A stretch of 64,000 nucleotides of DNA. Source: an uncultured bacterium (lineage in GTDB: Bacteria; Cyanobacteriota; Vampirovibrionia; Gastranaerophilales; Gastranaerophilaceae). The stretch spans positions 62,001-126,000 of the forward strand of contig CACWTN010000005.1 of assembly GCA_902763805.1 (NCBI GenBank), read 5' to 3'. The translations under genes and the position numbers were made by a program. The notes under the pieces were generated by a model. It made no database searches and was not told where the DNA came from. It saw nothing but the letters and a program-made list of their open reading frames with translations. Below, piece by piece: positions 8,802-17,722 of the stretch (its first letter is position 1; each line of letters starts with the position of its first letter).

Positions 8802-9782
8802 ATGAAAATTATTAGTGTAAATCCTCAAACTATAGATAAATTGACAAAATATATTACCCCCTCTAGCATAGAAAAAGCACGACACCAAAAATTTAATGCC
8901 CCTAAAATCAAAGACACGAATCTGCGCTGCGATAAATTTTTCAGAACGGAAGAATTATTTGATAAAAAAACAGATGTTGTAACACCTCAAAATAAATACT
9001 CAATTGATGATATACCGGTATACGACAGCACAAGTACAGATGCGATTGACAAAAGATTTTTGGGAGGCACAAATAATTCATATATCTCTAGCGAAGTACC
9101 TTTTTATGTTGATATTATCGGTGAAAAAGAAAGAGTTTATATTGAAAATTACAGAAACAAGAACACAAGATACCCGTTTGAAAACAATATAAACAGTATT
9201 TATAAAGGTTTCAGCATTGATGAAGTAGTTAACATAAAACACTTTGCGCACATGGTATCTCCAAATAACAGTTATGTTGTTGAAGAAGAAGCCTTTAAAC
9301 TTCTTAAAGAAGGTTTCCCGCTCAGTACGGTTGTAAAACTTATTCAGGAATCGGCATTACACATGTCTAACGGCAAAACAAAAGAAGCAAAAGGGCTTAT
9401 GACCTTTTTGGCAGAGTTTCCCGACTTGCGCAGGTACATGATTACATATACAAACAGCAGAAGTGAAGCTTTTGATGCATCAGGCGCTAAAATTTTCAGA
9501 GAACTGCTTGATATGTGCAACGGCAACAAAAAACTTGCGAACAAAATTCTCTGGGAATGCAGAATTGAAAAAGAAGACGGTCACTTTGTTACAGACAACT
9601 TCCTGTTTAACATTGCAAAATACCTTTATAAATCCGACGACAAATGGACACAAAATAAAGAAGCAGTTATCCGCGATATTATAAAAAGAAAACCGCATTC
9701 CTTTAAATATGCCCTGAACAAAATTGTCAGAGGAAAAAGCAACCTTTGGGAAAATTTCCACGAAATAAACAACAGGCTATAA
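8802..9782 (+). CDS. Conserved-looking orphan protein, lineage-specific
   Basis: A 326-aa soluble protein with an AAGGATGG Shine-Dalgarno. No signal peptide or membrane helix. The first 110 residues are Lys/Asp-rich and probably disordered, and the remainder is helical (EEEAFKLLKEGFPLSTVVKLIQESALHMSNGKTKEAKGLMTFLAEFP), reminiscent of repeat-type helical hairpins. No catalytic motif recognised. The 3' end overlaps the convergent priA gene by 6 bp. Function unknown; helical-repeat scaffolds are one possibility. Confidence 0.75.
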   Translation: MKIISVNPQTIDKLTKYITPSSIEKARHQKFNAPKIKDTNLRCDKFFRTEELFDKKTDVVTPQNKYSIDDIPVYDSTSTDAIDKRFLGGTNNSYISSEVPFYVDIIGEKERVYIENYRNKNTRYPFENNINSIYKGFSIDEVVNIKHFAHMVSPNNSYVVEEEAFKLLKEGFPLSTVVKLIQESALHMSNGKTKEAKGLMTFLAEFPDLRRYMITYTNSRSEAFDASGAKIFRELLDMCNGNKKLANKILWECRIEKEDGHFVTDNFLFNIAKYLYKSDDKWTQNKEAVIRDIIKRKPHSFKYALNKIVRGKSNLWENFHEINNRL

Positions 9783-11981
9783 AATATCAAGCGGATCAAC
9801 ATCTATTGCAAGCCTTATATCCTTTGGCATCGATATTTTGCTCAAGAATTTGGATATAAAATCGTGCCCTTTTTGTGAAAGTTTGTTCTTGATTAAAATC
9901 TGGAACCTGTAAAAACCGTTTATTTTTTCAATAACGCAAGGCGTAGGGCCAAGGACTTCCACATATTCACCAAACCCGAATTTTTCTGTCATAGTAGTAA
10001 ATCTCATTCCGATTTCCATAGATGATTTTTCAGCTCTGTATTGATTTTCGGAAGAAATTATAAGTCTTACTATCTGGCTGAACGGAGGATAATCAAAGTC
10101 CTGACGGGATTTAATCTCTGTTTCAAAAAACTTTTCATAGTTTTGGGATTTTGCAGTCTGAAAAGCATAGTACTCAGGATTATACGTCTGGAACAGAACT
10201 TTCCCCTTAAACTCGCCCCTTCCTGCTCGGCCTGCAACCTGTGTTAAAAGCTGGAAACCTCTTTCAGACGCTCTGTAATCAGGAACGCTAAACCCTGAAT
10301 CAGCACTCAAAACTCCAACAAGAGTAACATTAGGATTATCCAGACCCTTTGCTATCATCTGAGTTCCTACCAAAATATCAATTTCACCCCTTTGGAATTT
10401 CCCTAACAGCTCAATATGAGCATTTTTCCTGGTAAGTATATCACTGTCTATTCTTTCAACTCTTGCATCCGGATAAAGCTCTTTTATCAGAACCTCAATT
10501 TTTTGTGTACCGACACCCGATGTCGCAAGCGCATCACTTCCGCACTGAGGACAATAATCAGGGAATGAAAGTTCTTTATTACAGTAATGGCATTTTAATT
10601 TTTTTATGCTTGAATGCCAAATCATAGGAATTGAGCAATCGGGACATTCTATAACCGTACCGCAGGATTTGCACTGAGTATAGGTTGAATACCCCCTTCT
10701 GTTCATCAGAAGAATAATCTGCTGACCTCTTTCCAATGTTTCCGTAATCTCAGTCTGCAGCGGTTTTGAGATAATTCCTCTGTAAGCAGCTTTTCCGTAT
10801 TCCTGCATATTAATAACCTGAGGTTTTGCAAGCGGAGAATTGTTATACCTGTGTTTCATCTCAAACAAATTGTTGTTATTTACTGCATAGTAATAAGTTG
10901 AAACATCAGGAGTTGCAGAACCCAAAATCAGCGGTGCTTTATAGAACTGAGCCAAACGTCTTGCAACAACTCTTGCATCATATCTCGGAGCAGGATTTGT
11001 CTGTTTATAAGCACCTTCATGCTCCTCATCAATAATTATCAGCCCTATATTTGAAAGCGGAGCAAAAACTGCAGACCTTGCACCTGCGAGTATTCTGATT
11101 TCGTTTTTGTAAAGCCTTTGCCAAACATCGTATTTCTCGCCTTCCCCAATTGAACTGTGCCAAATTGCAACGTCTTTTATCCCGAATTTTCTTGCAAGTC
11201 TTTTTGTAAGCTGTGACGCAAGCGCAATTTCAGGAGCAAGAAACAAAACATTTTTTCCTTCATCAAGAACATCCTGTATAAGCTTAAAATAAACTTCGGT
11301 TTTACCCGACGCAGTTACACCGTGTAAAAGTATCGGATTTGGTGATTTTAGTTTTGACTTTATACCTTCATAAGCCTCAATTTGCTCTCCCTGAAGCTCG
11401 TACAACGGTTCACGCTCTACATCTTTAAATATCGAAAGCGGATTTCTGTAAATATATTCTTCCTCAATTTTTACAAACCCTGCTTCCGCAAGTTTTTTCA
11501 TTGTTGCTCTTGTTGTCTTTGCAATTTCTTCAAACTCGGTCAGAGAAGATTTTCCTCTCTCTTTTAATAAGCTTAAAATCTCCTTCTGACGTTTGGTTAA
11601 GCCGTCACCGTCTTCCTTAATAAGCGAAACGGCAAGCTCAACTTTTGCGTTCTTTTCAATAAGCCTCATCGGAAGCGCCGTATTTAAAACCGTTACAAAA
11701 TCCGTACAATAATAATTTGCAACCCATTCCAGCAGCTTAAGATATTTAAGAGAAAAAAGCGGAGTTTCATCTAAAATCCTGTTAATCTTTTTTACCCGAA
11801 AATCACCGGGAATATAATCGGAAAAACCAACGACAAAAGCATTAATAAGCCCCTGACGCCCAAAGGGCACCATAACAGCCTGACCGATTTGAATAATATC
11901 CTTCATCTCATCAGGTATTAAATAGCTGAAAGTCTTTACTCCCAATCCCTTGATATTTACAAGCACCATTGCATACTTCAT
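9777..11981 (-). CDS. priA: Primosomal replication restart helicase PriA
   Basis: A 734-aa 3'-to-5' DNA helicase that reloads the replisome at stalled forks. The N-terminal 3'-DNA-binding domain (1-105) is followed by Walker A GVTASGKT (221-228), the DEEH box (IIIDEEHEGAYKQ), an eight-cysteine zinc-binding insertion (CKSCGTVIECPDCS ... CHYCNKEL ... CPQCGS), and helicase motifs V/VI (GTQMIAKGLD, QVAGRAGRG). It is full length. The ATG is preceded by an extended -10 at a 6-nt distance and no Shine-Dalgarno, so a leaderless transcript is likely. It stands alone between convergent and co-directional neighbours. Confidence 0.97.
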   Translation of the reverse strand: MKYAMVLVNIKGLGVKTFSYLIPDEMKDIIQIGQAVMVPFGRQGLINAFVVGFSDYIPGDFRVKKINRILDETPLFSLKYLKLLEWVANYYCTDFVTVLNTALPMRLIEKNAKVELAVSLIKEDGDGLTKRQKEILSLLKERGKSSLTEFEEIAKTTRATMKKLAEAGFVKIEEEYIYRNPLSIFKDVEREPLYELQGEQIEAYEGIKSKLKSPNPILLHGVTASGKTEVYFKLIQDVLDEGKNVLFLAPEIALASQLTKRLARKFGIKDVAIWHSSIGEGEKYDVWQRLYKNEIRILAGARSAVFAPLSNIGLIIIDEEHEGAYKQTNPAPRYDARVVARRLAQFYKAPLILGSATPDVSTYYYAVNNNNLFEMKHRYNNSPLAKPQVINMQEYGKAAYRGIISKPLQTEITETLERGQQIILLMNRRGYSTYTQCKSCGTVIECPDCSIPMIWHSSIKKLKCHYCNKELSFPDYCPQCGSDALATSGVGTQKIEVLIKELYPDARVERIDSDILTRKNAHIELLGKFQRGEIDILVGTQMIAKGLDNPNVTLVGVLSADSGFSVPDYRASERGFQLLTQVAGRAGRGEFKGKVLFQTYNPEYYAFQTAKSQNYEKFFETEIKSRQDFDYPPFSQIVRLIISSENQYRAEKSSMEIGMRFTTMTEKFGFGEYVEVLGPTPCVIEKINGFYRFQILIKNKLSQKGHDFISKFLSKISMPKDIRLAIDVDPLDIL

Positions 11982-11987
11982 AAAGAC

Positions 11988-11996
11988 ATTATACCA
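11988..11996 (-). promoter_or_regulatory. Extended -10 promoter of priA, leaderless
   Basis: On the minus strand TGGTATAAT (TGnTATAAT extended -10) is followed by 6 nt and then the ATG. No good -35 is visible, as is common for extended -10 promoters. The predicted start point falls at or next to the start codon. Confidence 0.6.
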
Positions 11997-12066
11997 AAAA
12001 AGTGCAAATGGTTGTTCTTTTCTGTCGAATAAAGAGATAAACCGTCATACTTAAAAGCGCTTTAAT

Positions 12067-13875
12067 TTAATCCAAATTAAGCTCTAACTGCGCCATCGGA
12101 GTTACTTCACCTGCTTCTTCAAGGTGTGAATAAAAATCCGCAACACGCTCATCAACCATAACCTTGTCCTTAGAAAAGTTCTTGAGATAAAGTCCGTCTA
12201 ATGTTTTTACACGGCTCATCGCAACATAAGCCTGACCACGCTCAAAAATCCGTGAACAGTCAACTACAAGCTTATCCAAAGTCATTCCCTGAGATTTATG
12301 AATAGTTATTCCGTAAGCCAGTTTCAGCGGGAATTGTGTTCTCTCTGCCGTAAGTTTATCGTGATAATAGTATTCAAACCTGTGACGGTGGATATCAGCA
12401 GTTTCACCGTTATCAAATTTTACGGTAATCGTATCCTCATTAAAACTCTGTATATCACCGCATGAACCGTTAATCAGTCCTTTGTTAAAATCCGTATTTA
12501 CAAGGAGCATAACTTTTGCTCCGAGCTTTAGCGCTATTTCTTTATCTGCTCTGCAATTTTTTCCGAAAATCTCAAGAACATATTTTTCGTTTTCCGTAAA
12601 TCCGCTGTAAACAGGTTTTGTACCGCGATATACACCGTCCTGAGCCTCAAATATTTTTACCGGCTCATCTATCATATTAAATTTAGCAATATTATATCTG
12701 TCCGCTTCAAAATTTGTTGAAAAAATGTGGAGCATATTAGTCTCAAACGTATCAAGATATGTTTCTCTGCTTTTCAGAAGTTCAATGTCATCTTCCGTCA
12801 AAGAGTTTGTCCTCATATCCGAAAGCGCTTTAATAAAATCCTTTTCGCTCTGTCTGTAGTTTTGTTTCAGAACAACATTTTTGAGTTTGAAATCCTCCCA
12901 CAAAAATGAGTCAAAACAATACCTGCGCTCGGGAGTAAATGTATTTTCATCAAACAATGAATTTTCACCTGTATTTAACCCTGCCCCTTCCACGGGCGGA
13001 AGCTGATAAAAATCACCGATAAAAAGAACCTGTATTCCGCCAAAAGGTTCTACCGATTCTCTTACAATTTTCAGAACTTCATCAATGTATTCAAAAACTT
13101 CCACGTTAAGCATTGAAATCTCATCAATCGCCAGTATCTTACAATTTCGAATTTGTTTATAAACGGAAGGACGGGAATAAATTTTCTCAACAGTTTTATG
13201 TATCGGATTTTTGCATAACCCCACCCCTGCCCAGGAATGAAGCGTCTGACCTTTTACATTAACAGCTGCAATACCTGTCGTGCTTGTAATTGTAAGTTTC
13301 TTTTGGAGTTTGTCTTTTAGTTTATTAAGAATATAACTTTTGCCCGTTCCAGCATATCCTGTTAAAAAAACATTTTCACCGTTCATAAGAAGATTAAGGA
13401 CTTTTTGATAATCCTCATTATCTTCCTGAGATTCTTCCTCATCTGACGGTAGAGTGGTTAGGGGTTTGGGGGGATTACTTGTTGTTTTCTTTTTTGTTTT
13501 CTTCACAACCTTATACTCATCTGCCCATTCGCTTTCACCAGATAAATCAACTTTTTCAAGGTTCACCATTTTGTACTCGCAAACCTCGCCTTTTCCGTTT
13601 ATTCTTTTAAAAGTTATCAAATCGTCTTTCGAAAATGTTTCGGGCGGAACCTTGTTTTCTGCTGTCCATTGACTTGAAGAATACCCGTTTATCCTCTTAT
13701 AACACTCTAAAATACACTGAGTAAGTGCATGAAATTTTCTGCCCTCTTTGTTTGTATGGAGTTCGGGGATTTGTTCCTCCAGTTTTTTCGCAAAATCATT
13801 TAACCCCTTATAATCTACATTCTCAGAAGTCAGGAGTTTCAGTGTTTCAGAAGGATTTTCGAAAGATAATTCCAT
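12067..13875 (-). CDS. PIF1/RecD-like superfamily 1B DNA helicase
   Basis: A 602-aa protein with Walker A LTGYAGTGKS (172-180), Walker B ILAIDEISML, motif III FIGDFYQLPP, and motifs V-VI (AYGITIHKSQGMTL, GQAYVAMSRVKT). These are the signatures of PIF1-type 5'-to-3' helicases. The first 150 residues are a separate domain (ALTQCILECYKRINGY; GKGEVCEYKMVNLEKVDL) joined by an acidic/proline linker. Its role in bacterial recombination, G-quadruplex or R-loop processing is inferred from the family. A possible leaderless arrangement exists (TAAATT 6 nt before the ATG), without Shine-Dalgarno. pnp ends about 100 bp upstream, after its own terminator. Confidence 0.88.
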   Translation of the reverse strand: MELSFENPSETLKLLTSENVDYKGLNDFAKKLEEQIPELHTNKEGRKFHALTQCILECYKRINGYSSSQWTAENKVPPETFSKDDLITFKRINGKGEVCEYKMVNLEKVDLSGESEWADEYKVVKKTKKKTTSNPPKPLTTLPSDEEESQEDNEDYQKVLNLLMNGENVFLTGYAGTGKSYILNKLKDKLQKKLTITSTTGIAAVNVKGQTLHSWAGVGLCKNPIHKTVEKIYSRPSVYKQIRNCKILAIDEISMLNVEVFEYIDEVLKIVRESVEPFGGIQVLFIGDFYQLPPVEGAGLNTGENSLFDENTFTPERRYCFDSFLWEDFKLKNVVLKQNYRQSEKDFIKALSDMRTNSLTEDDIELLKSRETYLDTFETNMLHIFSTNFEADRYNIAKFNMIDEPVKIFEAQDGVYRGTKPVYSGFTENEKYVLEIFGKNCRADKEIALKLGAKVMLLVNTDFNKGLINGSCGDIQSFNEDTITVKFDNGETADIHRHRFEYYYHDKLTAERTQFPLKLAYGITIHKSQGMTLDKLVVDCSRIFERGQAYVAMSRVKTLDGLYLKNFSKDKVMVDERVADFYSHLEEAGEVTPMAQLELNLD

Positions 13876-13911
13876 AAATAAAATTTATAATAAAGAGGTA
13901 AATTAATCAAC

Positions 13912-13946
13912 AAAAAGGCGGATTTGCTTTCAGCAAACCCACCTTA
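13912..13946 (-). terminator. Intrinsic terminator of pnp
   Basis: Read on the minus strand: AAGGTGGGTTTGC, a TGAAA loop, GCAAATCCGCCTT and a T run. The stem is 13 bp with two G-U pairs. It lies directly after the pnp stop. Confidence 0.88.
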
Positions 13947-13972
13947 TTTACCTTATTCTGACAAGGACTGTT

Positions 13973-16120
13973 TTAGTTAATACATTTAGCCTTATCTTCT
14001 TCTGTTACACCTTTAATTGTAAGGTTAATTCTGCCTTTGTCGTCGATTTTGATAACCTTAACGATTACTTCGTCGCCGATATTAACGTGAGGTTCGATTG
14101 TTTCGATTCTTTCCTGGCAGATTTGAGATATGTGAACCATACCGTCTTTTCCGCCGCCGAGTTCAACAAACGCGCCGATAGGAATAATTCTTACAACTTT
14201 ACCTTTTATAACCATACCAACTTCAGGCTTGAAGGTTAAATCGTTAATCATTTTCTTAGCGATTGCAGCACCTTCCTGATCGTTAGATGTAATTGTTACA
14301 ACACCGTTATCCTGAATATCGATTTCAGCACCAGATGCGTCAATGATAGCTCTGATTTGCTTACCACCCGGTCCGATTACTGTTCCGATGTCTTCAACAG
14401 GAATGTTCATCGTTGTAATGGCAGGAGCAAACGGTGAAAGATGATCAGCAGGTTTAGTGATAACCTTTCTCATTTCGCCTAAGATATGAAGTCTGCCTTC
14501 TTTAGCCTGAGCCAAAGCTCTTCTTAAAGTATCATTTGCGATACCCTTTGCCTTCATATCCATTTGAAGTGCTGTAATACCGTCGTCGTTACCTGTTACC
14601 TTGAAGTCCATATCGCCGAGGAAGTCCTCAATGCCCTGAATATCGGTTAATACAACAGGTTCTCTGCCGGGTTCAGTAATCATACCCATTGCAACACCGC
14701 CTATCATACATTTAACAGGAACACCTGCATTCATCAATGCCATTGAAGAACCGCAAGTTGAACCCATCGAAGTTGAACCGTTTGATTCAAGTACGTCAGA
14801 TGTTACACGGATAGTGTATCCGAATTCTTCCTGTGAAGGTAATGCCGGAACATTAGCTCTTTCAGCCAAATTACCGTGACCTACTTCACGTCTGCCTGGA
14901 CCTCTTAAAGGTTTAACTTCACCAACCGAGAATCCCGGGAAGATATATTTGTGCATATAAGTTTTTTCTGTTTCAGGATCAACACCGTCAAGCTCCTGTT
15001 TCATACCGGGGCCTGCAAGAGTTGCAACTGATAAGATTTGAGTTTGACCTCTTGTAAATACTGCTGAACCGTGTGCTCTCGGGATAACACCAACTTCGCA
15101 CCAGATAGGACGAACTTCGGTCGGTTTTCTTCCGTCTGCACGAACGCCTTCATCAAGAATCATTGCACGCATAATATGTTTTTCTGCATTCTTGAATTCT
15201 TCAGCAACAAAGTCAATGCCTGTTTCTTCAATAATTTGTTTGATATAGTGATCATCAGGCAATGCTTCTACTTTTTCTTTAACAAGCTTTTTAGCTTCTT
15301 CAAGTTTGTTTTGTCTGTATTCTCTGTCAAAGTGGTGATATGCATCAAAAATCATATCGTGAGCTGTTTCTTCAATAATTTTTGCAAGCTCAGATGTATC
15401 ATAAGGATTAACAAATTCTTCCTTAACAACACCGCAAGCCTTTGCAAACTCTAATTGAGCTTCGCATTGCTTTCTGATTTCAACCTGAGCAAACTCAACA
15501 GCGTTCATAATATCATCTTCTGTTACAAACTTACAGCCTGCTTCAACCATAATTACAGAATCGTGTGTACCTGCCACTACGATATCGAGGTCTGATTTGT
15601 CAGCTTGCGCGTGTGTCGGGTTAGCAATCATATTGCCGTTTTCATCTTTTGAAACTCTTACCGCACCGATAGGACCTTCAAAAGGTGCGCCTGATAACAT
15701 TAAAGCGCAAGATGCACCTAACATAGCTAATGTGTCAGGCTGGTTTTCCTGGTCATAGCTGAATAACTGAGCTACGATTTGGATATCGTTTCTGTATCCC
15801 TTCGGGAACAGAGGTCTGATAGGTCTGTCAATCAAACGTGAAATCAAAATAGCTTTGTCGCTGGCCTTACCTTCTGAACGGTTGTAACCGCCCGGGATAC
15901 GTCCGATAGCAGACATTCTTTCTTCATAATCAATCAGTAAAGGGAAGAAGTCGATACCAACTCTCGGCTCTTTACTTACACAACAGTGAACGAACAACAT
16001 TGTGTCGCCGCATCTTACTGTTACACTACCATTAGTTGAATTTGCATACTTACCTGTTTCAACGGTGACGGTTTTTCCGCCAATCTCTAACTGAAAACTT
16101 TTTGTTTCCGGTACTGTCAT
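13973..16120 (-). CDS. pnp: Polyribonucleotide nucleotidyltransferase (PNPase)
   Basis: A 715-aa 3'-to-5' phosphorolytic exoribonuclease of the RNA degradosome. It has two RNase PH cores (first with SRLIDRPIRPLFPKGYRN; second with FTRGQTQILSVATL and STSMGSTCGSSMALMNAGV), the helical linker, then a KH domain (IGPGGKQIRAI) and an S1 domain (GMVIKGKVVRIIPIGAFVELGGGKDGMVHIS). Full length. The start is set by AGAAGGAAAA before the ATG. The mRNA leader has a stable hairpin just upstream, a place where PNPase autoregulates its own mRNA in Escherichia coli; whether the same happens here is inference. Confidence 0.98.
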   Translation of the reverse strand: MTVPETKSFQLEIGGKTVTVETGKYANSTNGSVTVRCGDTMLFVHCCVSKEPRVGIDFFPLLIDYEERMSAIGRIPGGYNRSEGKASDKAILISRLIDRPIRPLFPKGYRNDIQIVAQLFSYDQENQPDTLAMLGASCALMLSGAPFEGPIGAVRVSKDENGNMIANPTHAQADKSDLDIVVAGTHDSVIMVEAGCKFVTEDDIMNAVEFAQVEIRKQCEAQLEFAKACGVVKEEFVNPYDTSELAKIIEETAHDMIFDAYHHFDREYRQNKLEEAKKLVKEKVEALPDDHYIKQIIEETGIDFVAEEFKNAEKHIMRAMILDEGVRADGRKPTEVRPIWCEVGVIPRAHGSAVFTRGQTQILSVATLAGPGMKQELDGVDPETEKTYMHKYIFPGFSVGEVKPLRGPGRREVGHGNLAERANVPALPSQEEFGYTIRVTSDVLESNGSTSMGSTCGSSMALMNAGVPVKCMIGGVAMGMITEPGREPVVLTDIQGIEDFLGDMDFKVTGNDDGITALQMDMKAKGIANDTLRRALAQAKEGRLHILGEMRKVITKPADHLSPFAPAITTMNIPVEDIGTVIGPGGKQIRAIIDASGAEIDIQDNGVVTITSNDQEGAAIAKKMINDLTFKPEVGMVIKGKVVRIIPIGAFVELGGGKDGMVHISQICQERIETIEPHVNIGDEVIVKVIKIDDKGRINLTIKGVTEEDKAKCIN

Positions 16121-16134
16121 TTTTCCTTCTTTCT

Positions 16135-16155
16135 CCCGATTACTCGAAAATCGGG
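16135..16155 (-). promoter_or_regulatory. Leader hairpin upstream of pnp
   Basis: On the minus strand CCCGATT, a 7-nt loop, then AATCGGG, ending about 14 nt before the pnp ATG and next to its ribosome site. It could be the target of PNPase/RNase autoregulation, by analogy only. Confidence 0.4.
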
Positions 16156-16271
16156 CGCTTCCATTATTTTTTTGTAATTCTTATCAACTAAAAGTATAAC
16201 ATGAACATGCAAATTTTGTTCCTTTTTGGAAAAACAACATCAAAAGAAAACAATGATTTCCATACTCTACA

Positions 16272-17612
16272 CTATTTACCGATACAAAAATGGTCGAAAA
16301 TATTATTCAAAATATCGTCCGTAATAAGTTCGCCCGTAAGCTCATCAAGCGCTAAAATTGCAGATTTCACATCAATAGAGATTAAATCCTGAAGTTCTCT
16401 GAGCTGAGAAGCCAAAAGCGCCTGTTCAATAGAATGTCTTGCTTTCTTAAGACATTCCTGCTGGCGGGTATTAGTCACAAAATCAAGGCTTTCAGGGTTA
16501 ATGTCGCAAACTTTTTCTGTTAATTTTTGCTTAAGCTCATTTACTCCTTCTCCTGTGAGCGCTGAAAGATATACAGCATCTGCATTTGGTTTGCCGCTCA
16601 TTAAATCTGATTTGTTTGCAATTAAAATATATTTTTTATCCTTCAGAAGTTCAAGCACTTCTTTGTCCTCATCAGTTACCCCCTGAGCTGCATCATATAC
16701 GAACAATACCAAATCAGCTTCATCAAGGGATTGTTTGGAGTATTCAATACCTATTTGTTCAACTTTATCAACCTCATTTACCCCGTCTCTTATACCTGCT
16801 GTATCAACCAGAGTAACAGGAATTCCCAAATCAAGGGTTTCTTTAATAACATCACGGGTTGTCCCTGCAATATCGGTAACAATAGCTCGGTCAAGATTTA
16901 AAAGAGCATTAAATAAAGATGATTTACCGACATTAGGCTTTCCTATTATTGCCACAGACGCACCCTGACGGAAAATATTTGAAGTTTCCGCACCCGAAAG
17001 AACCGCATCTATAGAAGAAATAATCTTTTCAAAACCCGATACAAGATAATCGTACTCCGGCTCTTTAACATCTTCGGGAAAATCTATTCCTGCGGTAATT
17101 TTGGAAAGAATCTCAAAAATCTCATTTCGGATTTCGTTAATTTTCTCTTTCAAGACACCTGAAAGATTTTTTACAGAAACTTTTGCAAACTCTGATGTCT
17201 TTGAGTGAATAATATCTGCAACAGCTTCTGCCTGAGATAAGTCCATTCTCTTATTCAAAAAGGCACGTTTTGTAAACTCGCCTTTTTCAGCCATTCTTGC
17301 ACCGTTTTTAAGAACAAGATTAAGAATGTTCTTTACCACATTAACTCCGCCGTGGCACTGTATCTCTATAACATTTTCGCCGGTATAACTGTTTGGCGCA
17401 AAAAACGGAAGCACAATAACTTCGTCTATTTGTTTTTCGTTTTCGACAATCCAGCCGTGGTTAAATTTTCTCGGCTCAAACTTCGGGTTAGTAAAAATTT
17501 TCTCGATAATTTCAAACGCTTTATCACCCGAAATCCTTATAACACCAACACCGCCCATTCCCATAGGCGTTGCGATAGCTGCTATTGTATCAAATTCATC
17601 CAAAATATTCAT
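16272..17612 (-). CDS. mnmE: tRNA uridine-5-carboxymethylaminomethyl modification GTPase MnmE
   Basis: With MnmG it installs the cmnm5 group on wobble U34 of tRNAs. It has an N-terminal folate-binding domain (TIAAIATPMGMGGVGVIRISG, QCHGG, KGEFTKRAFLNKRMDLSQAEA), an inserted G domain (GKPNVGKSS, DIAGTTRD, DTAGIRD, NKSD), and the C-terminal catalytic FCIGK motif (Cys at the fourth-last position), all intact. I place the start at MNILDEF: TACAAT ends 6 nt before this ATG and there is no Shine-Dalgarno, so a leaderless mRNA fits. A longer frame from 17630 would put that -10 inside the coding sequence. Confidence 0.96.
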   Translation of the reverse strand: MNILDEFDTIAAIATPMGMGGVGVIRISGDKAFEIIEKIFTNPKFEPRKFNHGWIVENEKQIDEVIVLPFFAPNSYTGENVIEIQCHGGVNVVKNILNLVLKNGARMAEKGEFTKRAFLNKRMDLSQAEAVADIIHSKTSEFAKVSVKNLSGVLKEKINEIRNEIFEILSKITAGIDFPEDVKEPEYDYLVSGFEKIISSIDAVLSGAETSNIFRQGASVAIIGKPNVGKSSLFNALLNLDRAIVTDIAGTTRDVIKETLDLGIPVTLVDTAGIRDGVNEVDKVEQIGIEYSKQSLDEADLVLFVYDAAQGVTDEDKEVLELLKDKKYILIANKSDLMSGKPNADAVYLSALTGEGVNELKQKLTEKVCDINPESLDFVTNTRQQECLKKARHSIEQALLASQLRELQDLISIDVKSAILALDELTGELITDDILNNIFDHFCIGK

Positions 17613-17618
17613 AAAGTA

Positions 17619-17624
17619 ATTGTA
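17619..17624 (-). promoter_or_regulatory. -10 box of mnmE, leaderless
   Basis: TACAAT on the minus strand followed by TACTTT and then the ATG at 17612. The -35 region is weak. It supports the internal start choice. Confidence 0.45.
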
Positions 17625-17665
17625 TATCAAAAAGGGGTAAATATACAGAGGAGGATATGGAAGTA

Positions 17666-17695
17666 TTGTTCTTTATATGATAAATTATGTATAAT
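17666..17695 (+). promoter_or_regulatory. Promoter of murF
   Basis: TTGTTC (17666-17671), an 18-bp spacer and a perfect TATAAT (17690-17695). The start would be near 17702, giving a leader of about 20 nt that contains an AGGGG ribosome site before the ATG at 17723. Confidence 0.75.
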
Positions 17696-17722
17696 ACAAC
17701 GTAGCAGGGGAAAAGATTTAAT

